From the NCBI GenBank assembly GCA_030632885.1, contig DAOVTW010000007.1, positions 15,143 to 79,142 on the forward strand: a stretch of DNA of 64,000 nucleotides. Direction: 5' to 3'. Origin of the DNA: JAIOSM01 sp023143455. Lineage in GTDB: Bacteria > Desulfobacterota > Desulfobacteria > Desulfobacterales > Desulfobacteraceae. Positions 9,701 to 17,464 of the stretch are shown here, one piece after another; position 1 is the first letter of the stretch; each line of letters opens with the position of its first letter. The notes under the pieces were generated by a model. That model searched no databases. It was not told the origin of the DNA and saw only the letters and a program-made list of their open reading frames with translations. The position numbers and the translations under genes are program-made.

Positions 9701-10762
9701 AAAATTGAAGGTGAAATGCTTTCTTTAGAACCAGGCAAAATAATCACCCAGCATGATGTAAAAGAAAATGCATGGTATCTTGATGGTGGTAAAACACCTG
9801 TTTCCATCTCAATTGAAGCAGGCCAAGCTGATCTTTTTCTTTCTTCTTACCTTGGTATTGATCATAAAATAAAAGGCATTAGAAGCTATAGACTGCTTGA
9901 TGCAAAAGTAACTTTCCATAGAACTTTACCAGAACCTTTAGAAACAATTGAATATCATATTGAGATTGATCGCTTTTTAAATCAGGGAGGTGTATATCTC
10001 TTCTTTTTTCATTATAAGGGATATATTAACAATCAACTATTGATTTCCATGCGTGACGGGTGTGCCGGGTTTTTTACTTCAGAAGAAGTTAAAAATTCAG
10101 GCGGAATAAAATTTAAAAAAGAAGAAATTGAAAAACAACATATGCAAAAAAAGTTTAAATTCCCGCTCCGTTTTTTTAAAGAATCTTATAACGATAATAA
10201 GATCGAAGCATTAAGAAATTCAGACCTTGAAAGTGCTTTCGGTGAAGAATTTAAGCACCTATATCTTGGAAAATCAATGAGGTTGCCAGGCAAACGAATG
10301 CACTTAATTGATCGTGTAACCGAAATTGACCCTACCGGTGGCAGGTTTGGCCTTGGTTCCATAACTGCCCAGGCTGATATAAAAAAAGATCACTGGTTTT
10401 TAACTTGCCATTTTATCGACGACATGGTAATGCCTGGAACCCTTATGTATGAGTGTTGTTCACATGCCTTGAGAATATTCACATTAAGGATGGGGTGGGT
10501 ATCTGAAAGAGATGATGTTTTTTATGATATAATTGAAGGCGTTGAGAGCGATCTCAAATGCAGAGGTCCTGTTACTGTTGATACTAAAAAAGCAGGTTAT
10601 TTTATTGAAATTAAAGATATTGGTTATAACCCTGAACCCTACATAATTGCAGATGCTCACATGTATTCTGATGATCTACAAATTGTATTTTACAAAAATA
10701 TGGGAATAAAAATAAAAGGCCTTAATCAAAAAGAGATAGAAGAATTGTGGGACAAAAGATAA
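6767..10762 (+). CDS. PfaC-like polyunsaturated/secondary lipid synthase (KS-CLF-DH-DH)
   Basis: A 1331-residue multidomain protein of the type that builds polyunsaturated or secondary lipids. Domain 1 (about 6-450) is a ketosynthase with an intact triad: Cys185 (LDAACASSL), His319 (IECHGSATPVG) and His367 (KSMTGHLLTAAG). Domain 2 (about 468-860) is a chain-length-factor-like KS in which the cysteine position is Lys636 (TVSAGKSSGL). Domains 3 and 4 (about 940-1110 and 1125-1331) are FabA-like hotdog dehydratases. The second has CHFIDDMVMPGTLM with His1215 and Glu1229 at the catalytic places; the first (WYLDGGKTPVSISIEAGQADL region) has no equivalent histidine. There is no acyltransferase, ACP, KR or ER, so partners must be encoded elsewhere. 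It is the first gene of a run with oleA, oleB and oleC, 13 bases before oleA. No clear ribosome site is seen at the ATG; the ATG two codons later is equally possible. Confidence 0.85.
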   Translation: MLMEKKLDKIAIVSISGVFPGAENLDIFLKNIQNKTNAIIEVLQDRWILPKNLAVSERPLPDTALCSKAGLISDFKFDPHGFLIDQDFLINLDQAHKLALHTGREALQNCYTNAEILKRCGVILAAISLPTEKASQLSFDILHDKKQREINYVQGLSSQVLSFPAAILARGLGLYGGSYTLDAACASSLYSIKLACVELWQNNVDMMLAGGVSRPDSLYTQIGFSQLQALSPSGRCSPFDSKANGLVVGEGAGVIVLKRLKDAVDCKDKIHGIITGFGLSNDIEGNLVAPASEGQIRALNQAYLSAKWSLNQVQYIECHGSATPVGDNVELNSMISLQNNFKLFGRSSEIKKDYTCAIGSVKSMTGHLLTAAGTVGMIKTLLAMENKFLPPSLNFLTPPENSPLNDSCFKVQTEVQEWKTKNSDTTRKFGISGFGFGGINAHLLVEEYINNKKKDFFVSSKKSFNHIPIAIVGMDAITGCSSNLYQLENIFNLDECPAPKWCESIEENSFFIEKLPISDHEFHIPPNQINDILPNQLVMLKTAKMAFIDAGINDRPTEKEKPRKNFGAAIGIEFDYKATNFYLRWKSKSNKMVNFDSISPPLTATRTLGALGGIVASRIAREFKLGGPCFTVSAGKSSGLKAIDIGIKSLISGETNVFLCGCVDMASDIRQFLINKSLTPFKKNNSDNIPSEGAGAVVLKTLAQAKKDNDKVYAIIKGTGTASAGELRCERDLNSNKIKTAYQLSLKRCLRNACTSFENINHYELNSKINSIEDKIETDALKNYFEKHSISSLSTKYESANSIIGDTNSLSGFIAVIKSALLLNNKIASANATQQKKRQTCIASITDDGACSHIIIEEYSEGWRQDPDLNKNRANLRLNPDLIVKSANDTAKAHTKFLDLTKQNMLALEKQFKALTQIAPLTSGENNAPKPVFNREQCIEFAIGKASNVLGEKFNIVDTYPVRIRLPAEPLMLVDRIMKIEGEMLSLEPGKIITQHDVKENAWYLDGGKTPVSISIEAGQADLFLSSYLGIDHKIKGIRSYRLLDAKVTFHRTLPEPLETIEYHIEIDRFLNQGGVYLFFFHYKGYINNQLLISMRDGCAGFFTSEEVKNSGGIKFKKEEIEKQHMQKKFKFPLRFFKESYNDNKIEALRNSDLESAFGEEFKHLYLGKSMRLPGKRMHLIDRVTEIDPTGGRFGLGSITAQADIKKDHWFLTCHFIDDMVMPGTLMYECCSHALRIFTLRMGWVSERDDVFYDIIEGVESDLKCRGPVTVDTKKAGYFIEIKDIGYNPEPYIIADAHMYSDDLQIVFYKNMGIKIKGLNQKEIEELWDKR

Positions 10763-10775
10763 ATAGGAATATTTA

Positions 10776-11825
10776 ATGAAGTATTCAAAAGTATATATAG
10801 AAGCATTTGGTTATGAATTAGCACCTAATGTTGTAACTACTGATGATATAGAAAAAAGGTTAAAACCCTTTTATGATGCAACAAATATTAATTCTGGCCA
10901 ACTCTATGCCCTTACTGGAATAAAAGAAAGAAGATTTTGGGATATTGACCATTCTATTTCTGATGAAGCAATTAAAGCTTCTAAAAAAGCCATTGACGAA
11001 TCAGGAATCTCACCAGATCAAATTGATTCTTTAGTTTTTTGCGGTGTTTGCAGAAAAGGATTTGAACCTGCCACTTCATGTTCCATTGCAGATGGCCTAA
11101 ATATCAGTAGAAATGCACATGTTTATGATGTTTCAAACGCCTGCCTTGGTGTAATAACTGGAATGATTCAGGTTGCAAATGAGATTGAACTCGGTAATAT
11201 AAAGGCAGGGATAGTCGTTTCTTGTGAAACTTCAAGGCAAATAGTTGATTCGACAATTGATGAAATAAATGAACATAAAACCCTGGAGTTTTTCAAAAAA
11301 GCTGTTGCAACAATGACTGGCGGATCAGGAGCTGTTGCAGTACTTTTAACAGATGGTTCTTTTTCTAAAAATAATGCATTACACAAAATAACAGGAACAA
11401 CAATTAAAAATTCTATTCAGCATCATAACTTGTGCAGTTGGGGATTCTTAGAAAAAGGAATGCCTGTTAATTCGAAAATTGTTATGAGAACAAAAGCTGA
11501 AGAAGTCCTTGAACATGGAATTAAACTTGTAGTAGAAACTTATAGGAAATTTTTACATGAATTTCATTTGTCATCTGATAATATAGATAAATTCATTGGT
11601 CATCAAGTTGGTGCAATACATCATCAGTCATTTTATAAAGCTTTAGGCATTGACATGAAAAAAGATTTTCGAACCTACCCGTTTTTAGGCAACATCGGAA
11701 CAGTCTCGTTGCCTATAACCGCTGCAATTGCAAATGATAGAGACTTTTTAAATTCTGGTGATTTTGTGTGTTTTATTGGAGTCGGAAGTGGATTAAATTG
11801 TTTGGTAATGGGTATAGAATGGTAG
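10776..11825 (+). CDS. oleA: OleA-like head-to-head condensing enzyme (KAS III family)
   Basis: A 349-residue thiolase-fold enzyme. OleA joins two fatty acyl-CoA chains by a non-decarboxylative Claisen condensation to give a beta-keto acid, the first step of long-chain olefin synthesis. Catalytic residues are visible: Cys123 in DVSNACLGV, His276 in FIGHQVG, Asn306 in LGNIGTVSLP. Glu97 in KGFEPATSC occupies the position of the OleA-specific glutamate that reaches into the partner active site and separates OleA from FabH. Length matches OleA (about 340-350). The gene follows the PfaC-like gene and overlaps oleB. A FabH or HMG-CoA-synthase-like role is the alternative, but the FEPAT and SNACLG pair and the oleB/oleC neighbours favour OleA. 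Confidence 0.85.
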   Translation: MKYSKVYIEAFGYELAPNVVTTDDIEKRLKPFYDATNINSGQLYALTGIKERRFWDIDHSISDEAIKASKKAIDESGISPDQIDSLVFCGVCRKGFEPATSCSIADGLNISRNAHVYDVSNACLGVITGMIQVANEIELGNIKAGIVVSCETSRQIVDSTIDEINEHKTLEFFKKAVATMTGGSGAVAVLLTDGSFSKNNALHKITGTTIKNSIQHHNLCSWGFLEKGMPVNSKIVMRTKAEEVLEHGIKLVVETYRKFLHEFHLSSDNIDKFIGHQVGAIHHQSFYKALGIDMKKDFRTYPFLGNIGTVSLPITAAIANDRDFLNSGDFVCFIGVGSGLNCLVMGIEW

Positions 11826-12733
11826 AAAAAATAATTAATAATAAAATTCTTTCAACAAATGGCTTTGAAGACATTTACCCCTATAAACCAAATTATTTTA
11901 AATGTAATGGTTTTGACATGCACTATATTGATAAAGGTAAAGGCAAACCTGTTGTAATGATACATGGGAACCCCACGTGGTCATTCTATTTCAGAAATGC
12001 AGTTGACAAATTATCACCCAACTATCGAACAATTGTACCTGACCACATCGGTTGTGGTTTTTCAGATAAACCAAATGCTAAAGATTATAATTATACCCTT
12101 AGTAATAGAGTTTCAGATCTTAGTAAATTCATGGATCATCTGAATCTTAAAGAAAAAATCATTCTTATTGTCCATGATTGGGGTGGCATGATCGGTTTGG
12201 CCTGGGCACTGAACAACCTTTCAAAAATTGAAAAAATTGTTATTACAAATACTTCTGGATTTTTTCTTCCGAAAAATAAAAAGTTCCCTTTAAGATTAGC
12301 ATTAATTAAATATTTTACATCCTTTGCAATACCAGCTGTTTTAGGATTTAATTTATTCTCTTTTGCAGCTCTTTATATTGCAGCAAAGACTTCTCTTTCA
12401 AAAGAAGTTAAAAAGGGTTTAACCGCACCCTACAATTCTTGGAAAAACAGAATTGCAACATTAAAATTTGTACAGGATATTCCTCTAACCGATGCAGACA
12501 AATCTTATTACATTGTTAAAAATGTTGACGACAATTTACATAAAATTAAAAATTTCCCAATTTTATTTTTATGGGGATTAAAAGATTTTGTTTTTGATAA
12601 AAATTTTTTAAATGAGTGGAAAAAAAGAATCCCTGAAGCCGAATATCATATTTTTAAAAATTCCGGACATTATATTTTTGAAGATAAACCAGTTGAAACA
12701 ATGTTATTAATTGAAAAATTTTTAAATAATTAA
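11819..12733 (+). CDS. oleB: OleB-like alpha/beta hydrolase (beta-lactone decarboxylase, haloalkane dehalogenase fold)
   Basis: From the ATG at 11819 this encodes 304 residues; that start overlaps the oleA stop by seven bases. The longer upstream reading is just the oleA C-terminus in another frame. The haloalkane dehalogenase-type fold is plain: HGNPTW at 49-54 (Asn51), nucleophile Asp120 in VHDWGG with Trp121 beside it, acid Asp256 in the WGLKDF strand, and His284 in NSGHYIF. In Ole pathways this protein decarboxylates the cis-beta-lactone made by OleC to a cis-olefin. A true haloalkane dehalogenase would look similar in motifs; the oleA and oleC neighbours decide the call. Confidence 0.82.
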   Translation: MVEKIINNKILSTNGFEDIYPYKPNYFKCNGFDMHYIDKGKGKPVVMIHGNPTWSFYFRNAVDKLSPNYRTIVPDHIGCGFSDKPNAKDYNYTLSNRVSDLSKFMDHLNLKEKIILIVHDWGGMIGLAWALNNLSKIEKIVITNTSGFFLPKNKKFPLRLALIKYFTSFAIPAVLGFNLFSFAALYIAAKTSLSKEVKKGLTAPYNSWKNRIATLKFVQDIPLTDADKSYYIVKNVDDNLHKIKNFPILFLWGLKDFVFDKNFLNEWKKRIPEAEYHIFKNSGHYIFEDKPVETMLLIEKFLNN

Positions 12734-12777
12734 TATCATTTTTTGACATTTTTTTAATGCTAAGGTAATAATTAAGT

Positions 12778-13527
12778 ATGGCTGAGAAAACAAAAATGAG
12801 CAAGGAAGAGAAAAAACAAGAAAAAGATGAAAAAAAGGCATTAAAGAAAAAAGCTAAGATAGCAGCTAAGATAGAAAAAAAGAATAAAAAAGAGCCCAAA
12901 AATAAATCGAATGATAAACCTGAGGATAAATCAGATTTACCAAAAAAAAAGAGTTTTTTTTCAATAAAAAAACTTATAATTTTCTCTGTTATTTTTATTT
13001 TAATAATGGGTTCAGGATTTGTTGTTTATAAAATATATTTTTCTTCTTCCAATGATCCTATTGTCTATAAGTCAATAACGCTTAAAAGTGTTGATTTGCC
13101 AGATGAGATGCTTAAATTTTCTTTTGATCATGTTAATGATTTGTATTTTTCATTTATAACCTATGATTTGCGTATTCATTTACTAAATATAGAAATTGAT
13201 CGAATTAATAAAATTGGCGAAAATTATCCTGATCAAAACAAAATTGCAGAAAAAGAAAGAAATGACTGGGTTAAAGCTAAAGAAAAAGTTGAAAAGAAAT
13301 TTATTAAAATCGAAAAAGAAATTAGAGAGCTTTATGTATTATATAATGTTAATAAAGAAGAAGGTATAAAAAAAGTTGAAGAAAAAGATAAAGAACTTTT
13401 ATTGCAGGCAAATGAAGCTCTTGAGACTTTAGATCCATATATAAAAATAATTGAAACGACTAAAGAAAAAGAACCTCAAGGATTAATTAATAATATACTT
13501 CATAAGATAAAAAAAATAATATTATGA
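12778..13527 (+). CDS. Unknown lysine-rich membrane-anchored coiled-coil protein inside the ole cluster
   Basis: 249 residues not recognised. Residues 1-57 are extremely rich in Lys and Glu and would form a charged cytoplasmic helix. Residues about 64-87 (KKLIIFSVIFILIMGSGFVV region) are a single membrane span, and the remaining 160 residues form a periplasmic or cytoplasmic helical segment with long Lys/Glu heptad-like runs (about 165-225). Its ATG follows a weak AAGG site. Its TGA overlaps the ATG of oleC (ATGA, 13524-13527), so oleC translation is probably coupled to it. This argues that it belongs to the pathway, perhaps as a membrane anchor or scaffold for the Ole enzymes, which is inference. 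It is not OleD: no Rossmann motif or YxxxK is present. Confidence 0.7.
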   Translation: MAEKTKMSKEEKKQEKDEKKALKKKAKIAAKIEKKNKKEPKNKSNDKPEDKSDLPKKKSFFSIKKLIIFSVIFILIMGSGFVVYKIYFSSSNDPIVYKSITLKSVDLPDEMLKFSFDHVNDLYFSFITYDLRIHLLNIEIDRINKIGENYPDQNKIAEKERNDWVKAKEKVEKKFIKIEKEIRELYVLYNVNKEEGIKKVEEKDKELLLQANEALETLDPYIKIIETTKEKEPQGLINNILHKIKKIIL

Positions 13528-15173
13528 GCAATTTTGTAAATATCTCCCAAGGTCTTAAAGAGTCATCAGAAAAATTCCCTCACAAAAGAGCTGTAGTTTA
13601 TCCAGCAGGTAGAGACAAAAATGGTAGAGTTACTTATAGTCAAATAACATTTAAACAGCTTGAAAAAGGTTCTGACGAAATTGCATTTGGACTTGAAAAT
13701 GCAGGGATTATGAGAGGAACAAGAACTATTTTAATGGTAACTCCATCTATAGAGTTCTTTTATATTATTTTTGCTATGGTCAAAATAGGAGCAGTCCCTG
13801 TGGTTGTTGATCCTGGTATGGGTATTAAAAGAATGCTTTCATGTTTAGAGCAAAGTAAACCCGAAGCCTTTATTGGGATTGAAAAAGCTCATGTATTGAG
13901 AAAGCTAAGCCCCAGATATTTTAAATCTATTAAAACGTGGGTTACTATTGGAAAAAGATGGTTCTGGGGTGGACACACCCTTAAAAGTATCTGGAAAAAA
14001 AGAGATGAAAAATATCGAGTAGCTAAAACAACAAAAAACGAAACCGCTGCTATTGTTTTCACAACAGGAAGTACTGGTCCTGCAAAGGGCGTTATTTATA
14101 CCCATGGTAATTTTAATGCTTTGATAAAACAGTTAAAAGATCATTTTAAAGTAGAAGGTGATGAAATTGATCTTCCAACCTTCCCTCTTTTTGCACTTTA
14201 TGACCCAGCACTTTCAATGACTGCTGTTATCCCGGATATGGATCCTACAAAACCTGCTGAAGCAAACCCTGAAAAATTAATAGAAGCAATAGAAAATCAC
14301 GGTGTTACAAATATGTTTGCATCCCCTGCTTTGTTACATAGATTAGGAAAGTATGGAAAAGAAAACAATATCAAACTCCCAACCTTAAGAAGAGTTATTT
14401 CTGCAGGTGCTCCGGTATCTCCTGAGAATATCAAACAATTTTCTACCATGCTTAATGACAATGCACATATTCATACTCCCTATGGAGCAACAGAGGCTGT
14501 GTCAATCATTTCCATAGAAAGTGATGAGATACTAACTGTAACAAAAGAATTAAGTGAAAAAGGATATGGATTATGTGTAGGACGACCTATCCTTGACACT
14601 ATTGTTCAAATAATTAAGATTACAGATGACCCAATTTCACAGCTTAGAGATATACATATACTAAAAGAACAAGAAGTCGGAGAAATTATTGTAAAAGGAC
14701 CTCTTGTTACAGAACATTATTTTGAAAATCGTAAGGCTGATCTTTTCGCAAAAATTCCTGATTCTTCAGGAGAAATTTGGCACAGAATGGGTGATGTAGC
14801 CTGGAAAGATAAAGATGGGAGAATATGGTTTTGCGGAAGGAAAAATCACAGAGTTGAAGCTAACGGCGAAACCATGTTTACTATTCCCTGCGAAGCTATC
14901 TTTAATAACCATGAAAAGGTTTATAGAAGCGCGCTTGTCGGTGTTGGGGAAAAAGGGAATCAAATTCCTGTAATATTTGTTGAACCTTTTTCAGACATTG
15001 CTGTTAAGGATGAGTTTTTTAATGATCTAACTCGGCTTGCAGAATCATTTTCGCATACAAAAAAAATAAAGCATTTCTTTATTGAAAAAGCATTCCCTGT
15101 TGATATCAGACATAATTCAAAAATATTTAGGGAAAAGCTTGCAGTAAAAGCAAAAAAACTCATCAAATATTAA
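13524..15173 (+). CDS. oleC: OleC-like beta-lactone synthetase (AMP-dependent synthetase/ligase family)
   Basis: 549 residues of the ANL adenylating superfamily. The ATP loop FTTGSTGPAKGV is at 179-190, the A5 motif TPYGATEA at 318-325, and the hinge region RMGDVAWKDKDGRIWFCGRK lies at 421-440. The GRIWFCGRKNHRVE stretch and the A5 motif are typical of OleC, which adenylates a beta-hydroxy acid and closes it to a beta-lactone. A C-terminal lysine in HNSKIFREKL (Lys533) fits the catalytic lysine. Its start overlaps the upstream membrane-protein gene by four bases, and its end overlaps the convergent DHH-CBS gene by four bases. The needed ketoreductase OleD is not in the window. Confidence 0.85.
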   Translation: MSNFVNISQGLKESSEKFPHKRAVVYPAGRDKNGRVTYSQITFKQLEKGSDEIAFGLENAGIMRGTRTILMVTPSIEFFYIIFAMVKIGAVPVVVDPGMGIKRMLSCLEQSKPEAFIGIEKAHVLRKLSPRYFKSIKTWVTIGKRWFWGGHTLKSIWKKRDEKYRVAKTTKNETAAIVFTTGSTGPAKGVIYTHGNFNALIKQLKDHFKVEGDEIDLPTFPLFALYDPALSMTAVIPDMDPTKPAEANPEKLIEAIENHGVTNMFASPALLHRLGKYGKENNIKLPTLRRVISAGAPVSPENIKQFSTMLNDNAHIHTPYGATEAVSIISIESDEILTVTKELSEKGYGLCVGRPILDTIVQIIKITDDPISQLRDIHILKEQEVGEIIVKGPLVTEHYFENRKADLFAKIPDSSGEIWHRMGDVAWKDKDGRIWFCGRKNHRVEANGETMFTIPCEAIFNNHEKVYRSALVGVGEKGNQIPVIFVEPFSDIAVKDEFFNDLTRLAESFSHTKKIKHFFIEKAFPVDIRHNSKIFREKLAVKAKKLIKY

Positions 15174-16468
15174 TCAGGTAAAAGATCATAAAAATAAAGC
15201 ATTGTATCTGATCTTGTTATTATTCCAATAACTTTATTTTTTTTCATTATTGGGATTCTACCGATATCGTGCTTGATCATTAATTTTGCAGCTTCCATTG
15301 CACTTTTATCGTAGGAGATGCTAACAGGGTTTCGAGTCATAAAAGCTTTAACTGGTGATTGCATTTGGGATTCTTTTCTGATTTTTTTAAAATCTCGCCT
15401 TGATATAATTCCGACAAGCTTTTCATTATTGTCAGTAATGGGGAAACCAGTACATCCAACTTCGCGCAAAAGCATTGCAACTTCTTTTGTTGGTGTATTC
15501 TCATTAACACTAATAACCGGATAAGACATGATATCTGAAAGACTAACTGAAGAATGTTGATTCCCTTTTATTAATTCTAAAATCATTGTTTCAATGGTAT
15601 GAGGGTTAACTTTTTTAAGCTGAGCAGATCCAGCGCCAGAATGACCTCCTCCTCCAAGACTTCTCATAATAAGTCCCATATTGATTTCATCTGATACATT
15701 TCTGCCAATAATCATACATTTATCTGTTTCAGTGTCATGAAAAATTCCAAAAGCAGCATCGACGTTAACAATCTCTCTGTACATTTGAACAACAACTGCC
15801 AAGTTTTGTATACGACCTTTAATTTCAACAACAGAAATACTTATAGTATGATTACCAAAACTTAATCGGGAAGTTTTATTAAGCATTTTTGATAGAATAT
15901 CTTTCTGTTTTTTACCATAAGCATATTGTAAAAATGTATTTAAAATGGAAAGGTCCGCTTTTCTATCAAGAAGATATGCTGCCATATGGGCATCATCAGC
16001 GGTTGTTGAAGTAAAAGTTAAATTTCCCGTGTCTTCATAAATTCCCATTAAAAAAAGAGTTGCCTGAATTGGAGTAATAATTTTTTTTTGTTTCTGGATC
16101 TCTTGAACCAATAAAGTAACAGCAGCACCTGTTTCTTTTCGAACTACATGGTCAGCTTCAATATCATCTTTGACATGGTGATCAAAAAGAATAATTTCAA
16201 GATCTTTTTTCTGCCTTAATGATTGTAGTCCATCAAGGCGTTTCCAAGAACTTGTATCCACAACAATTAGAGATTTTACTTTATTTATATCAATATCCCT
16301 TGAAGAGTAGAAATTAAAAAGGTCCTTATGTATTGAAAGAAAAGTTTTTAAATTAGGATTGATGGAATTTGGTAAAATAAGCTTAGCTTCAGGGTAAAGC
16401 ACCGAAGCTGCTACTAGGGAAGCTAATGCATCAAAATCAGACCCAGTATGTGTTGCAGCGATTTGCAT
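15170..16468 (-). CDS. DHH-DHHA1 phosphoesterase with tandem CBS domains
   Basis: 432 residues. The DHH domain has Asp11/Asp13 (GSDFDALAS), VDTSS at 70-74, the DHH triad at 96-98 and YEDTG at 144-148. DHHA1 carries GGGGHSGAG at 272-280. Two CBS domains fill about 305-430. These four domains form the N-terminal half of long CCA- or A-adding tRNA nucleotidyltransferases found in Desulfobacterota and Aquifex relatives, where a poly(A)-polymerase-type head follows. Here the protein stops right after the second CBS pair and runs into the convergent oleC gene, so the nucleotidyltransferase half is absent. It may be a free-standing nucleotide-regulated phosphodiesterase. It lies 42 bases after the AmmeMemoRadiSam gene on the same strand. 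Confidence 0.85.
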   Translation of the reverse strand: MQIAATHTGSDFDALASLVAASVLYPEAKLILPNSINPNLKTFLSIHKDLFNFYSSRDIDINKVKSLIVVDTSSWKRLDGLQSLRQKKDLEIILFDHHVKDDIEADHVVRKETGAAVTLLVQEIQKQKKIITPIQATLFLMGIYEDTGNLTFTSTTADDAHMAAYLLDRKADLSILNTFLQYAYGKKQKDILSKMLNKTSRLSFGNHTISISVVEIKGRIQNLAVVVQMYREIVNVDAAFGIFHDTETDKCMIIGRNVSDEINMGLIMRSLGGGGHSGAGSAQLKKVNPHTIETMILELIKGNQHSSVSLSDIMSYPVISVNENTPTKEVAMLLREVGCTGFPITDNNEKLVGIISRRDFKKIRKESQMQSPVKAFMTRNPVSISYDKSAMEAAKLMIKHDIGRIPIMKKNKVIGIITRSDTMLYFYDLLPD

Positions 16469-16510
16469 AGCTTTAATATATATCAGATATTTTCTTGAAA
16501 ACCAATTGTT

Positions 16511-17095
16511 TTATTTTTCATTAAAGTCTTGGACTTGATAGGTCATGATTTCAAGATTTCCATTTTTCCATTCATTTGAAACTAATCCGGCTTTTTGACA
16601 AAGATGAGAAAGAAATTCTTTTGCATCTGATAGCTGGCTCCACACTTGTGGTAAAAATGTTGCTTTATGATTATTTTTTTTTATGATTATACCATGTATA
16701 TAGGGTTTAAGTTTTGATAATAGGTCATTATGGTCAGTATATTCAAGTTTTTCTGGTTTGGTAAGGATGCTAATCTCAATATCTATCTGACTTAATTCGT
16801 CCTTTTTAACTGGAGAAAACCTTGTATCTTTGAAAGCTGCATTAATAGCGTTATTTTTTACTCCTTCAATAATTGTTTCAACAGGCTCTAAGGTACCAAT
16901 GCACCCTCTAAGACTACCATTTTTGTGAAGCGTAACAAAGATACCTCTTTTTTCGTAAAAAATTGTATTTTTTGATTTCTCATAAGCTTTTTTATTTTTC
17001 TCATCTTTGACTACAGTGTTAAGTTTACGGGAAATACTTGTTCTTGCTATATCCAATAAAGTTTTACCTTCCTGTTCTGTGAGTTTAATTACCAT
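16511..17095 (-). CDS. amrA: AmmeMemoRadiSam system protein A (AMMECR1 family)
   Basis: 194 residues of the AMMECR1 fold, with the invariant LRGCIGT at 62-68, ISILTKPEKL in the middle strand and ATFLPQVWSQL near 144-154. In bacteria this domain is usually encoded with MEMO1-like (AmrB) and radical SAM (AmrS) partners; neither is adjacent here, where the downstream gene is the DHH-CBS protein. Biochemical function is not established for the family. A GGAG lies 11 bases before the ATG. A long perfect palindrome (17117-17185) sits immediately upstream, in the expected promoter or leader region. Confidence 0.9.
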   Translation of the reverse strand: MVIKLTEQEGKTLLDIARTSISRKLNTVVKDEKNKKAYEKSKNTIFYEKRGIFVTLHKNGSLRGCIGTLEPVETIIEGVKNNAINAAFKDTRFSPVKKDELSQIDIEISILTKPEKLEYTDHNDLLSKLKPYIHGIIIKKNNHKATFLPQVWSQLSDAKEFLSHLCQKAGLVSNEWKNGNLEIMTYQVQDFNEK

Positions 17096-17116
17096 TCGCT
17101 TTAATTCTCCATTTTC

Positions 17117-17185
17117 ATAATTATCTAAATTAATTTATAACATAATTATTAAATAATTATGTTATAAATTAATTTAGATAATTAT
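17117..17185. repeat. Perfect 69-bp AT-rich palindrome (34-bp arms)
   Basis: The left arm 17117-17150 and right arm 17152-17185 are exact reverse complements over all 34 positions, around one central A. It is almost pure A/T (two G/C pairs per arm) and lies 22 bases upstream of the amrA ATG. Such a long perfect palindrome would extrude as a cruciform or form a very stable RNA hairpin; its exactness suggests recent origin or active maintenance. Confidence 0.95.
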
Positions 17186-17464
17186 TTAATAAAATCCCTA
17201 TGGTTAAAGGTCTTGGCGTAATTAAATGAGCAAATCATAAAAAATGGCACTAAATCAATGTAAATCAAAGTAATGTTATTGAGTATTGTTTCTTTATATC
17301 CTATTAATAAAGGTGAAACCAAACTTGATTTTTTTCTTATACCAAATTAATGCCTATGATCAAACTTGACCAAATAGTTAATTGATAATATATATTTTAA
17401 GAACCATAATCTAAACATTACATAAATCGTATCACTACGAATTGAGAGAGATAAATACTTAAAA
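17186..17464. other. Non-coding spacer after the palindrome
   Basis: With the palindrome this makes a 369-base gap between divergent genes (17096-17464). I see no credible gene, RNA fold or consensus promoter beyond A/T-rich sequence; it presumably holds the promoters of the two flanking genes. Confidence 0.5.

Noticed and set aside
11768..11818. Upstream extension of oleB to an earlier ATG
   Set aside because: Those 17 codons lie inside the oleA coding region in another frame; homology starts only after the ATG at 11819.
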